Source: Schizochytrium sp. TIO01 (Eukaryota; Sar; Bigyra; Thraustochytrida; Thraustochytriidae). Taken from it: a DNA stretch of 64,000 bases. The position numbers were made by a program, and so were the translations under genes. The notes beneath the pieces were generated by a model. It was given only the letters and a program-made list of their open reading frames with translations. It ran no database searches and was not told the DNA's origin. The DNA is taken from positions 3,294,501-3,358,500 of the forward strand of contig SMSO01000034.1 of assembly GCA_004764695.1 (NCBI GenBank). The letters run 5' to 3'. Shown here one piece after another: positions 43,989-52,508 of the stretch (position 1 is its first letter; every line of letters begins with the position of its first letter).

Positions 43989-44605
43989 AAAAAAGGGGGG
44001 TGTTGTAGGATTGACGCCGGATTGCCGACAAATGACGGCAAAACTAAAAATTTCTCCGTCAATTGTCAGCAAGGGCAGTGCTGGACATGGAGGGCAGAGG
44101 GGCACTGTCAAATGACACTGAATCGGCGTCAATAGACGCTGAGAGGACAACCAGATGGTGTGTACCATAAAGATTAAAGGGGGGAAGTAAGGGCTGAGGC
44201 ATTCTCATGTGAAGCGAGGGCAAGGAGATACTAGAAGTTGACTAAACATAATAGGACTTCATACGTGGTTTTGAGTGTGTACTTCACTGTGGGGGTGGGG
44301 GTCGCGTTCGACCCCTCTCCCCTCTCCTATTCGTTTGATCTAACATCTGAAACAGAACGAAGGCCAAACCTCAGCAGATCGTAGGGCAAGGCCTACTCTC
44401 ATACTTACAGTGCTCCGTCCAAGCTAAGTCGTCTACAAAGGATCTCTTGCTTGATTCGTTGAATTTGTGATGAGCATTTTTTAGACACCGATTAACCGAT
44501 TAAATTCAGTGATTTCTCTCATCATTGGCATCATCGTTTAGAGAATGAAACTTTACAATCTTAAGACCTGAAACATTTTAAAATACTTATGATAATTTTG
44601 CGCAT

Positions 44606-45090
44606 TTGGCTGTGAACTTCCCGTTGTTTCCTTTACATATCTCTTGGTATTCATTGCTGAAGGCTTTGCACTTTCCGTATCATCAAAGCCATCGTGAGGT
44701 AGCTCTGGAGTACGGAAGTACGATCGAAGGAGTGGTGATGCGCTCCAACCTAGGAAGGATGTTGCGCCTACCGGCCATTAGATCATCAATTTGCACGGCA
44801 CGAAGCTTGACTACTGAGCAGTATGCAAACTCGTCAACATTTTTTCATGCTATATTTGCAACATTGACCTTATTCCCGTTTGTAACGCGGAAGCCACAAA
44901 GCTGTTGATGTCTGTAAGTGATTTGGGAGAGCCTTTCGTGACTAGGCGAGTTAATCTTAATCTGGACTGCGACGCAGTAGCTATTTCTGTGGTAAGATTC
45001 TCTTTTTTTTTTAATCATTCTGCGCTTGGAAAAAGCCAAGAGGAGCAAAGAAATTCCCTGACTTTGACAGTAGTGCTGTTTTCGGTGTAG
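44606..45090 (+). CDS. Unassigned element ORFs, left plus-strand pair
   Basis: Two overlapping frames, 44606-44908 (100 codons) and 44905-45090 (61 codons). Both contain stretches of ordinary protein character (GSTIEGVVMRSNLGRMLRLP; MSVSDLGEPFVTRRVNLNLD). A GTAAGA at about 44992 followed by a T-tract could be a splice donor. No family is recognised, and the joint structure is not determined. Support is weak: open frames inside a bounded element. Confidence 0.2.
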
Positions 45091-45634
45091 CCGTTTCGTT
45101 TTCTGGACTCCACATGGTCAAACGATTTCTCTCATAGATGCACTTTTATATAAATCAAGCTGACATGATGATAAACTTCTCCTTCCTTCTTGTGATGAAT
45201 TATATGAAGATACATTAGAACTTCAAGATCAGCCTGCATCTGGTGAACCTCTTGATGAGATACAAACCTAAGATTTTGAAGAACCCGTTCGATAAGATAT
45301 ATAGCGCTGCAATCAGCGAGGTCACTCTGCTCCCCAGGCCCTCCCACGAGTTGGGATCTGGGCACACGCTCAGGTGGTGATTTAGGAGTATCGTCAGTCG
45401 CAACATCTAGCTCAATACATAGTTTCTTCCATACCGCTTTTTGGGACTCAGAGAATTGGGAGAGATAACCGTCGCTCTATGCCTCAAGAAAACCATGTAG
45501 ATGTGTAGCACGGTCGCGGAGACATGTATGCATTTCCAAAAATCTGATGCCATCTTCCGAGTTTTATGTTTTCTGGCAGATGAGTCAGCTCAAGCCGTGT
45601 CTGAGGTTTGGCACCTCCATTCGCGTCTCCGAAC

Positions 45635-46210
45635 CTATTTAGCGCCAAACGCACCAGGCAGCCTTAATTGAAATTCTGGGTTACACACGCAAATGTAGAA
45701 TGTGTCGTTGAGTAAACACGCGACAACTGCACAAAATATATGCCTCATTTGTTTCATCAGCTGTTCGAAGAGCGTCAAATATTTTAGCTCAGTCTTCATT
45801 ATCTTGAGTTTGACTACCTCCCACACCCTCGTAGTTCCCATGTAACTCAAGTCCATCATCATTGATTTCGAAGCTTTCTTGCTCAATCTCCGCGTGAGAA
45901 ATGGTAAGAACAGGGGGTATGAGGTTGCGGATCGGTAAGTGTTTCCAGCTTCACTGATTGTAGGTGGCGTTGACTTGCTAGTTTTCAAGAGGTCTCTAGG
46001 ATGAAACCATTCATCCGAGTTAGCTAGGGAATTTACAAGCCAGACGTGGCTTATCTGTACAACACGCTCGCGAGAATCTTCACTCTCATTCCAAAGTTCA
46101 CCATACTTAGTCATGAAGAAATTTGGCCTCCATTGCATAAATAAAAAGAAATCGAGGTTCAGGTGCCATGATTTGGGATCCCTTGCGTAGACATGCATAT
46201 ACTTTGCCAT
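45635..46210 (-). CDS. Unassigned element ORF, 191 residues
   Basis: The longest open frame on the minus strand of the element, ATG at 46210. The first 85 residues look protein-like and are Trp/Phe-rich (SWHLNLDFFLFMQWRPNFF; ERVVQISHVWLVNSLANSDEWF). In the 3' part a neighbouring frame (about 45850-45700) looks equally coding-like, suggesting an unseen intron or a frameshift. No family is recognised. It lies just downstream of the 83-residue GRP-containing frame and may belong to the same gene. Confidence 0.3.
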   Translation of the reverse strand: MAKYMHVYARDPKSWHLNLDFFLFMQWRPNFFMTKYGELWNESEDSRERVVQISHVWLVNSLANSDEWFHPRDLLKTSKSTPPTISEAGNTYRSATSYPLFLPFLTRRLSKKASKSMMMDLSYMGTTRVWEVVKLKIMKTELKYLTLFEQLMKQMRHIFCAVVACLLNDTFYICVCNPEFQLRLPGAFGAK

Positions 46211-46225
46211 TGACTGCGCGAAGCT

Positions 46226-46477
46226 CTATAGAGCGGCAAGTCCCATGGCGAGTCCTACAACAAGCTGTCCACACCACCTGCATTCACGTGTGCTTCGATC
46301 GGTAACAAGTCTCACCAGGGGGAGTCGTGGCCTCCCACGATGGCGCTTCTGAGGCTGGCCGTTCGAAGAGGAACTTGAAGATGATGAAGAAGACATTGGC
46401 CTTAGCAGTAGCTGTGTACTCTTTCTTAGTTCTGAGTGCAAGTTGGTGTGCACTATGATAAGCCTTTTAACTGCCAT
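46226..46477 (-). CDS. Unassigned element ORF with AT-hook-like motif, 83 residues
   Basis: ATG at 46477. It contains a Ser10 run followed by KRHRGRPRLP, which has the Arg-Gly-Arg-Pro core of an AT-hook DNA-binding motif. A short Cys pair (RECRWCGQL) follows. It ends 16 bases before the next minus-strand frame opens. It could be the first exon of a transposon protein continuing at 46210. DNA binding is inferred from the motif only. Confidence 0.3.
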   Translation of the reverse strand: MAVKRLIIVHTNLHSELRKSTQLLLRPMSSSSSSSSSSNGQPQKRHRGRPRLPLVRLVTDRSTRECRWCGQLVVGLAMGLAAL

Positions 46478-46637
46478 CAGCCCGTGGAACCAAAGTCACG
46501 GTCGCGGTAGTTAAGTTATTATATACTACTAGTAGTAAAACCTAGTATCCTAGTGCGGTTCCGTCCCTTGCTTTAGGAACACAAGGTTGTAGTGTCGGCC
46601 CATCATGGCTTCAACAATTTGAAATTCAAAACCAAAG

Positions 46638-46892
46638 TTGTACGGCACTCCGAAGCAAAACCATAACTCTGATTGGGCTTTCAATTCTTCAAGCACCACT
46701 GGTAAGGGGTTCGGGTACGGACGTGAGGCGCGAGGCGCGAGGCGCGAGGCGCGAGGCAGTAAGATAAAGCGCAGAAAGAATGAGTGTTTCGCTATAGATA
46801 CTGACACCACCGAAACGGCTGATTTTGCTGCGAAGTATGCTGTCTTGGCGAAAGGTGTAACAACTAACAACCCTGCTGCTCTTAACTTGAAG
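46638..46892 (+). CDS. Possible 5' exon of the element's plus-strand gene
   Basis: The frame has no ATG near its start (TTG at 46638). Its second half (KIKRRKNECFAIDTDTTETA and following to LNLK) reads as protein and ends at a GTAATG donor-like site at 46893. The phase does not match the next exon with the two nearest AG acceptors. An alternative donor GTGTAA at about 46856 with the acceptor ending at 46952 would keep the frame. The first half is disrupted by a GAGGCGC heptamer repeat. Exon structure is unresolved. Confidence 0.25.
46725..46757. repeat. (GAGGCGC)n heptamer repeat
   Basis: About 4.7 copies of GAGGCGC inside the transposon-like element. The 7-base unit is not a multiple of three and rotates frames, so a coding role is unlikely unless the tract lies in an intron; a GTAAGG occurs just before it at about 46702. 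Confidence 0.9.
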
Positions 46893-46903
46893 GTAATGTC
46901 TGA

Positions 46904-47661
46904 CATGACTTCCTAATTCGTATTTGGTTTCCCTCGTTCGCTCCAAGCGGAGACAATCGTGCTCCGTGCGGGACTCCTTTTTCGAGTAAATACCGCAAAC
47001 AAGGCATTAATGAAACTGCGCTACTTCTTTATGAGATTGAGTACTACGCCTTGCAGACACTTGGGTACAAAGCTGGAGCTGCAACTAAAGAAATATGCAA
47101 GGAGCATAGAAGGCTATTTCGATCTAAGAAGGGGATAAGCTGCCGGACGAAAGAACCCCTGCTTTACAAGATATTCTGGGCGTATCTCATGAAAGCAAAA
47201 CTTTTTAACCCTGTGGTTGGAAAATTTATATTATCACAGCGCAAAGCCTTCAAACGCAGGCTTGAAACACAGTATAAACAGTTTGAATCCGCCATCCGTG
47301 AGCAATTTGTCGGAGCAAGGATACCCGCAATGGCAATTTTACTTGGTATTCCAGAAAGAATTTATCACGTCGAAGATGCTCTTGACGTTGGAAAGTCTAT
47401 GGATGGTGTTCTTGCAATTGAAAACTCCGAACGAAATTTATTGCAGGTGAAACATGGTAGGGAGGGGGGATATGTAGAAAATCGGTGTATATTTAATTTC
47501 AACATTGATAATTTGATGGATTTCCACGACCCAGGTAAGTTTAAAAAATCAATGCCTATTCTAAAAAACCAAGCTAACTAGACATATTGCTTACAGACGA
47601 AGTGGTATCAGACGAAGACAAGACCCTTGTCCGCAGAGAAGTGATAAGTAAAGTGATGTAA
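46904..47661 (+). CDS. Spliced element-encoded protein of unknown family
   Basis: The frame is open from about 46904 to 47534 without an ATG near its start, so a 5' exon is probably missing. It then meets a textbook intron at 47535-47596: GTAAGT donor, CTAAC branch site at 47574-47578, TTACAG acceptor, 62 nt. The spliced frame continues with EVVSDEDKTLVRREVISKVM and stops at 47659-47661; unspliced, it would stop inside the intron. The protein is basic and helical in the middle (KAFKRRLETQYKQFESAIRE), with an Asp/Glu-rich C-terminus. I recognise no transposase or helicase motif. This is the best supported gene inside the 43976-48505 element. Confidence 0.5.
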
Positions 47662-47700
47662 TTTGTTCTTGGCCTTTATTTCAAACAAACTCCACCTAGC

Positions 47701-48120
47701 ATGACAGTAAGTCTTACAGTGGCGCTATTCTTTAAGTTCGTTACTCCATTTCAAGTCGTCTATGTGTGGTCTCTTCTCATCCGGCAATCTATTAAAAACA
47801 GATCTTCAGGTTGTCAAAACCACGCAGGTGAAATACAACTCATGGATAAGTGCAGTACTTATCTTACACATTGGTCTAATTGTGAAGGGTTCCAAAATTA
47901 CCCAGAAGAGTTTAAAATTGCTCAGCCACAGCCAAAAACCTCCCAAACAAATGGACGAAAGGTCATCTGTACAACAGACAACAATTGTAGCGTGTCGAAA
48001 CGGAGGAAGGCATAACATGAGGATGAGGAAGATGATTTTTCACCCTCTCAGACCTATGACCCAGAATTTTGAGGATTCAATATTAATTTTACGAAAGCAT
48101 TTATAGCAAAAACATTTAAA
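47701..48120 (+). pseudogene. Decayed coding fragment in the element
   Basis: Two overlapping plus-strand frames (47701-48015 and 47762-48106) share this stretch. The first ends SKRRKA at TAA, yet the same frame continues immediately with an acidic tail (EDEEDDFSPSQTYDPEF) before another stop. This suggests a former C-terminus interrupted by a stop mutation. Family unknown. Confidence 0.25.
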
Positions 48121-48193
48121 TAAAAATAATTTAAAAATAATTTTAATATTTCGATATCCGTTGAAAGGTGCTCTTTGACAGCAGATTTGCTGA

Positions 48194-48221
48194 CTTTTGA
48201 CGCCAAATTCGGCGTCAAAAG
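48194..48221. repeat. Subterminal palindrome 1 of the element
   Basis: CTTTTGACGCC and GGCGTCAAAAG, perfectly complementary 11-base arms around AAATTC. One of several TTGACGCC inverted pairs near the right end. Probable protein-binding site or hairpin. Confidence 0.85.
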
Positions 48222-48239
48222 TCACCGGCGTGCTGACAT

Positions 48240-48261
48240 TTGACGCCAAATTTGGCGTCAA
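48240..48261. repeat. Subterminal palindrome 2 of the element
   Basis: A perfect 22-base palindrome made of TTGACGCCAAA and its complement TTTGGCGTCAA. Same core as palindrome 1 and as single copies near the left end (44011, 44125). Confidence 0.9.
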
Positions 48262-48492
48262 TATCCACAGGCTTGCCGTCATTTGACGCAGACCATCAGT
48301 GTCCCTGCCCACCGAAATGGCTGGCTATTGACAGCCCACAGGCGGTACACACCAACACTTAGAAGTGGGTGTCCCCTGACTATTCTAGAGCAAATTCCGC
48401 CTCTACCCCCCTGCCCCTCGGCGCCGGACATTGACGGCAAAACTTCACAATTAATTGTCGCCGAGCGTTTGCCGTCAATGCCCACCCAAAAG

Positions 48493-48505
48493 GAGTTCCC
48501 TGACG
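48493..48505 (-). repeat. Right terminal inverted repeat
   Basis: GAGTTCCCTGACG, exact reverse complement of 43976-43988, directly followed by the 16-bp direct repeat. Confidence 0.8.
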
Positions 48506-48521
48506 ATTCATTTTTATTCAT
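48506..48521. repeat. 16-bp direct repeat, right border of the element
   Basis: ATTCATTTTTATTCAT, identical to 43960-43975 on the left side. Continues into further ATTC/AATC simple repeats. Confidence 0.75.
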
Positions 48522-48630
48522 TCATTATAAATTAATTCATTTTTAATCATTCATTCATTCATTTTCAATCAATCATTCATTCATTTTCAATCAATCAATC
48601 AATCATTCATTCATTCATTCATTCATATCA
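48522..48630. repeat. (ATTC)n/(AATC)n microsatellite
   Basis: Mixed ATTC and AATC tetranucleotide array. Similar arrays recur elsewhere in the window (for example 37165-37205) and abut both ends of the element. Confidence 0.85.
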
Positions 48631-48639
48631 ACGGGTTCA

Positions 48640-49018
48640 CGTTTCATTGATACTATAATAGAAAGTAGTAGAAGTGAATCTGAGGACTCTGATCATGAAT
48701 TCACTGTGAAAAGGATTGCATTGCCGGCGTGCATCACATCGCAGTGGGCGGACAGGAGGCTCGAATTTAAGGTTGATTGGAGAGCAGGACTTGAGCCAGC
48801 TAGCTCAGGTGACGATTGCCCACATCTCCGCCAGTCTCTTGGTGCGAAAGCGAAGAAGCGAAGACTGAAAGGCCCGTTTGATCTCCTGCCAGCAAAATGA
48901 GAGCGGCAAAGGCCTGGCTGGCATGAGTAGTAGCGGGGAATGTAGCACAATGGACGATGAGCGATTTATAACTGCGGCGGCACAGCTTGCAGCGAAGATT
49001 CGCTCGCCGTCCACTTAA
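48640..49018 (+). pseudogene. Coding-like fragment, possibly a chromodomain remnant
   Basis: A GC-richer island just right of the element. The frame ending at 48900 contains ESEDSDHEFTVKRIALPA, then RRLEFKVDWRAG and LEPASSGDD, a spacing and pattern that recall a chromodomain (EF-V-I ... Y/F-V-W-G ... W/L-E-P). It ends KGPFDLLPAK. A second short frame shifted by +1 (ATG 48923, stop 49016-49018) looks equally coding-like, so the two may be one damaged gene. There is no N-terminal part and no proper start. Chromodomains are common in retrotransposon integrases and chromatin proteins; which applies cannot be told. Confidence 0.3.
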
Positions 49019-50656
49019 AAATCAGTGCATTGAGAGAGAGAGATCTGGTTGGCAGTTGTTGTTCGAAGAGGTTTTGTTCCTCTTACAAGTTGGTACGTAT
49101 GAAAACGATTATATTGTAAAACAACATCGGCTCGGAACTTGTAGCAAACGAGCGGCATCTAACCAAATTGCAAACGATGGTAGGAACCTATAGCGACTAT
49201 TTGGCGATTCAATAGCCCACTGGTATCAAAGTAAAATATTAGGTTGATGAGAAACCTGGATTGAACACATCGGGGATTTCGTCGCAATGAGTTCATTTGG
49301 TTATAAAGTCTTAGTTTGATGGTTGATTGGTCGATTGATTGATTGATTGGCTGAAGAGTTTGAAGGTTGATGATCTTTCATGGTGTGTTCGTCACCTACT
49401 GCGAATACCAAAGTCATGAACGTCAATTATGAAGCTAGGAAGAGACCAAAAAAAAGAGAAGAAAAACCACGCACGCACGCACGCACGCACGCGCATAGAG
49501 CGTTTGAAAATGTTTATGTTAGGGGCGACAACTAACAATGATATAAGTGTCTGAAAGCTTGGTCATGGAAGAACTGATTAGCGAAAATTGTTGCAGCTGA
49601 GGTTCCGAGACGGCTTTGTACATTTAATTATCATCGTATACAAAAACAAAAAAGTACTTAACTTTTTTTAGAATTAAAATATATAGTTAACACGCTATCC
49701 TATATCATTATAGTTTTTAGTTTGTAAAAAAGGGACAAAAAGAAAAATAGTTATATTCATTATGACTTATTTTATTTCTTTTAAATATTTTGGTCAACAT
49801 CATGTACTTTGATAGTTCCATGGCAAATGGGGCTATGATAGCCTTTGACAAAGCAAAACTGTCTCCAAAAAAAAGCTACTAAGTAGGTATCATGAGATAA
49901 AGCAAGTCAAAAATTAATAAATGTCATGGCAGGTAGTGCAATCAATAGGCCTGTACTTGAAGCCATGAAGACATGTATAATCATACCTAGTTTGGGTATA
50001 ATCTCGATGTTATTAAGGTTCTCAAACGCGTTGACCTCGCTGAATACATGCAAATGAGTTTGCATTACTTTGTGCAGCAGCGTGCCTCTAGACCCTATAG
50101 AAGAGGGACAAGTTCATCCAGGATACGGACTAATTATATTGTTAATGGATATACCTGGTATCTAGCTTCTTTTGAATATTCACTTGCTATAGCACGAACC
50201 AGCAAGCGATCAACTCTAAAGATCATGATCTTGGCACTGCCCCTAGCTAAGTTGGCAAAGGTTGATTTGAAGTTAACAGATGCATCTCTATTTCAGAAAA
50301 TGACTTTCAATTTCAAATACAGCCAAAATCCAATTGAGCTGTTTAGTTCATTTATGCATGAAATAAACACTAGGCCTATAGTTTTTAGTTTAGGTAGGAA
50401 GGCAATGACTGTAGTGTTTTCATGGAGCTTAGAAAGAATTATGAACAAAAGAACATAAAACAGGACAGCAAGAGTACCTAAGAGTGTGATTGTGCTTGAA
50501 GGGGTGTCGAATAGTAGGTTCGTATGAATTAATTAAAATATTTGATATGAGTCTTTGGTGAGTCAGTCGAACTAGTTCGTGATGATATATTCGAAACTCT
50601 TCGACCAAGCTTGACATGGTGCTCTCTACATTTGAATAAATAACATTCACCCGAGC
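49019..50656. other. Intergenic, no supported gene
   Basis: Contains a GATT tract near 49332-49350, a (CGCA)n tract at 49468-49494 and very AT-rich DNA from 49620 to 49800. A 136-codon ATG-initiated plus-strand frame at 50048-50458 has mixed protein-like composition but no recognised domain; I regard it as doubtful. Confidence 0.4.
49468..49494. repeat. (CGCA)n microsatellite
   Basis: Six or more CGCA/GCAC units after an A-rich stretch in intergenic DNA. Confidence 0.9.
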
Positions 50657-51610
50657 TTATTTAGTAGAGTACAAACGTGTAGAAGCATCTGCTTCTTTAT
50701 CTCTGACAGGAGGATTCCAAGCCCTCCGTGTGATTATCATTGAAGAAAAGAGATTGATACACATGTCGAAAGGTGCGGCGAGATAATCAATCATGAATAG
50801 ATGATAATGTGCAGGCTGTCCATGATCCTCCCGTATAAGATTAGCGGCTTGCAATGATGAAGACAACACAATAAGAACAAAACTTGAAACTATTGCAAAG
50901 GTTCCCCAGCGGAAATTTTCTTTAGCCATCTTCACGAAATGGGCTTGTGATTTAGCGTTATTTTCCATGCTGCGCATGTTAGAAAGATGTTGCCACATTG
51001 GTAGCATGAAAAGGAGCAAGAATAGGACTCCAAGCCCAGAGTCCAGTACTGCAAGAGACATTGAAAACTTCCAGGGGAAAAATTGCACGCAGACATTGTT
51101 TGGGAGTAGTCTTCCTCTGATATATAAAATTGAAGGAGCGATAACACATGCTGCAGCAATTGTTCCAAACTTCGCTAGTACAAAAACTCGATAAAGCCTT
51201 TTTGTTTTTGTCAATTGAATAATCTTACTACGCTGAAGGAATAGCATGTAGTTGAATATATGAGAAATTAAATAAAAATACACTGGGCTTCCACCGAGAA
51301 CCGAACACCATATCCAGTTTTCTTTCTGAAACTCTATCTGCGAGAAAAAAAGTAGCAGACAATTTGAACAACTCATACTGACGATGTGGCCCATCAGCAG
51401 CTTTAATATATATGTTTGTGCGCGGGTATGTTTATATCGAAAGCTTAAAATGACCTTGGTGAGACATCCTAGCCCAAGAAGCAACGCTGCAGAAGACGCA
51501 ATAGTAACACACAACCTGAGTCTTTGGAAAGTGTTTGATGCAGTGAAATTTTCATCCACAATCACTGTAGTTGTTTCGTTCAAAGCTATATATGTTTCAA
51601 AAAAGGTCAT
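50657..51610 (-). CDS. Seven-transmembrane receptor-like protein, paralogue A
   Basis: Start set to the ATG at 51610 (317 residues), because MTFFETY aligns with MSFVETY and MSFWETY of the two neighbouring paralogues. The frame upstream reaches only a TTG. A short extracellular N-terminus with NETT and NFT glycosylation sequons precedes about seven hydrophobic helices. A Cys before helix 3 (WCSVLG) and one in the loop after helix 4 (NNVCVQFFPWK) could form the disulfide usual in G-protein-coupled receptors. Family motifs shared by all three copies are GH-x-x-SM, FNY-x4-QR-x-K, AKFG, LLP-x3-CV, and the last-helix DMCINL followed by W-x-PP. Topology resembles cAMP-receptor-like (class E) GPCRs, but I cannot place it in a named class. 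Ligand unknown. Confidence 0.8.
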   Translation of the reverse strand: MTFFETYIALNETTTVIVDENFTASNTFQRLRLCVTIASSAALLLGLGCLTKVILSFRYKHTRAQTYILKLLMGHIVSMSCSNCLLLFFSQIEFQKENWIWCSVLGGSPVYFYLISHIFNYMLFLQRSKIIQLTKTKRLYRVFVLAKFGTIAAACVIAPSILYIRGRLLPNNVCVQFFPWKFSMSLAVLDSGLGVLFLLLFMLPMWQHLSNMRSMENNAKSQAHFVKMAKENFRWGTFAIVSSFVLIVLSSSLQAANLIREDHGQPAHYHLFMIDYLAAPFDMCINLFSSMIITRRAWNPPVRDKEADASTRLYSTK

Positions 51611-52197
51611 GGCGACTAGTAACCCAAAAGCATGTGCAGCTATGACTGACAACGCTCAACAAGTTTGCAAGATAATAGCGCACAACCTGCTTTCAATCTC
51701 CTGCAAAGCTTCACACTCGCGCAATACTAGTGCAGTCCAGCACAGCCGCCGCATTGATCAGATCAAAAGCACCAAGGGAAATCTTAGCTCAAATAAGGCA
51801 CTACACTCCGCTCATGACTTATCAAATGACGTATGAGGTCTCCCGAAAAAAAGATGTACTGGACTGGAATTTTTTTGTGCTCTTGTGAGTACTTTTCTCT
51901 TTAACATAGTGTACAAAGATTATACTGTAACTTAGAGAAAGAAGCAGATTACCCAGAGTCTGACCCGGGAGAATGATATCATTAGAAGTGAATGTACAGA
52001 CGCGCTACTCTTCAACTTTTTGCTTTTCTTTTTAACATAATGCATAATAATTATAGCAATATTATATCCGTTGAGATTAGTTTGCCGCCATATTCCAATA
52101 CAAAAATTTAAAAAGGTAGTAGAACAGAGAGAAGCGGGATCGAATGCGCTCGGCTCCAATGCGTGTGCGTTTTTTGCCCCCTCCCTCCCCCACCCCC

Positions 52198-52231
<34 letters not shown>
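52198..52231. repeat. (AAT)n microsatellite
   Basis: About eleven AAT units next to a CCCCCACCCCC-type tract. Confidence 0.9.
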
Positions 52232-52232
<1 letters not shown>

Positions 52233-52393
52233 TAAATTTCTGTGAAGCCGCGTTACAACAAACATGCACCTTGAAGAAAAAAGTAACAAGCAGCTGAGGA
52301 ATTTATCATCATATTCCCGTAGTAATTAGCAGAAAATGTGCGAGATCCAGAAAGTTCAAAAACTGGCACTAACTATAGTATATTTTGACTAGA

Positions 52394-52508
52394 CGAACCT
52401 GGAGACATAATCTGGAAACGAAACCCGGAGACATAGTATGGAAACGGAACCTGGAGACTCTGGAAAAGGAACCGGAGGTGGAACCCGGAGGCGGAACCCG
52501 GAGCCAGG
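52394..52508. repeat. Degenerate GGAAACGGAACCCGGAGAC minisatellite
   Basis: Several imperfect copies of a roughly 12-24 base purine-rich unit built from GGAAACG, GAACC(C/T)GGAG and GACATA. Strand-asymmetric (A/G rich on plus). Not in a long open frame. Confidence 0.7.

Larger units (their letters stand above)
43976..48505. mobile_element. Putative 4.53-kb DNA transposon with short TIRs and subterminal palindromes
   Basis: Bounded by a 13-bp perfect inverted repeat: CGTCAGGGAACTC at 43976-43988 and its complement at 48493-48505. Inside both ends lie repeated TTGACGCC/GGCGTCAA and related TTGACGGC motifs: left at 44011-44018 and 44125-44132; right from 48194 to about 48290 and near 48430-48480. 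Such arrays are typical transposase-binding sites. A 16-bp direct repeat flanks it. The interior has ORFs on both strands: plus 44606-45090, minus 45132-46477, plus about 46638-47661 with an intron, and plus 47701-48120. I cannot recognise a DDE transposase or assign a superfamily. Several frames look decayed (an in-frame TAA near 48012 lies within otherwise continuous charged sequence), so it may be a degenerate or non-autonomous copy. Confidence 0.7.

Noticed and set aside
43979-48502. hAT superfamily assignment (ends reading CAGGG)
   Set aside because: Shifting the ends to CAGGG gives no 8-bp target duplication and no hAT transposase motif was seen.
48522-48660. CRISPR-like repeat array
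   Set aside because: Plain ATTC/AATC microsatellite without spacers, in a eukaryotic context.
51384-51836. 150-codon plus-strand frame over 7TM paralogue A
   Set aside because: Lies opposite a recognisable membrane protein and has no domain of its own.
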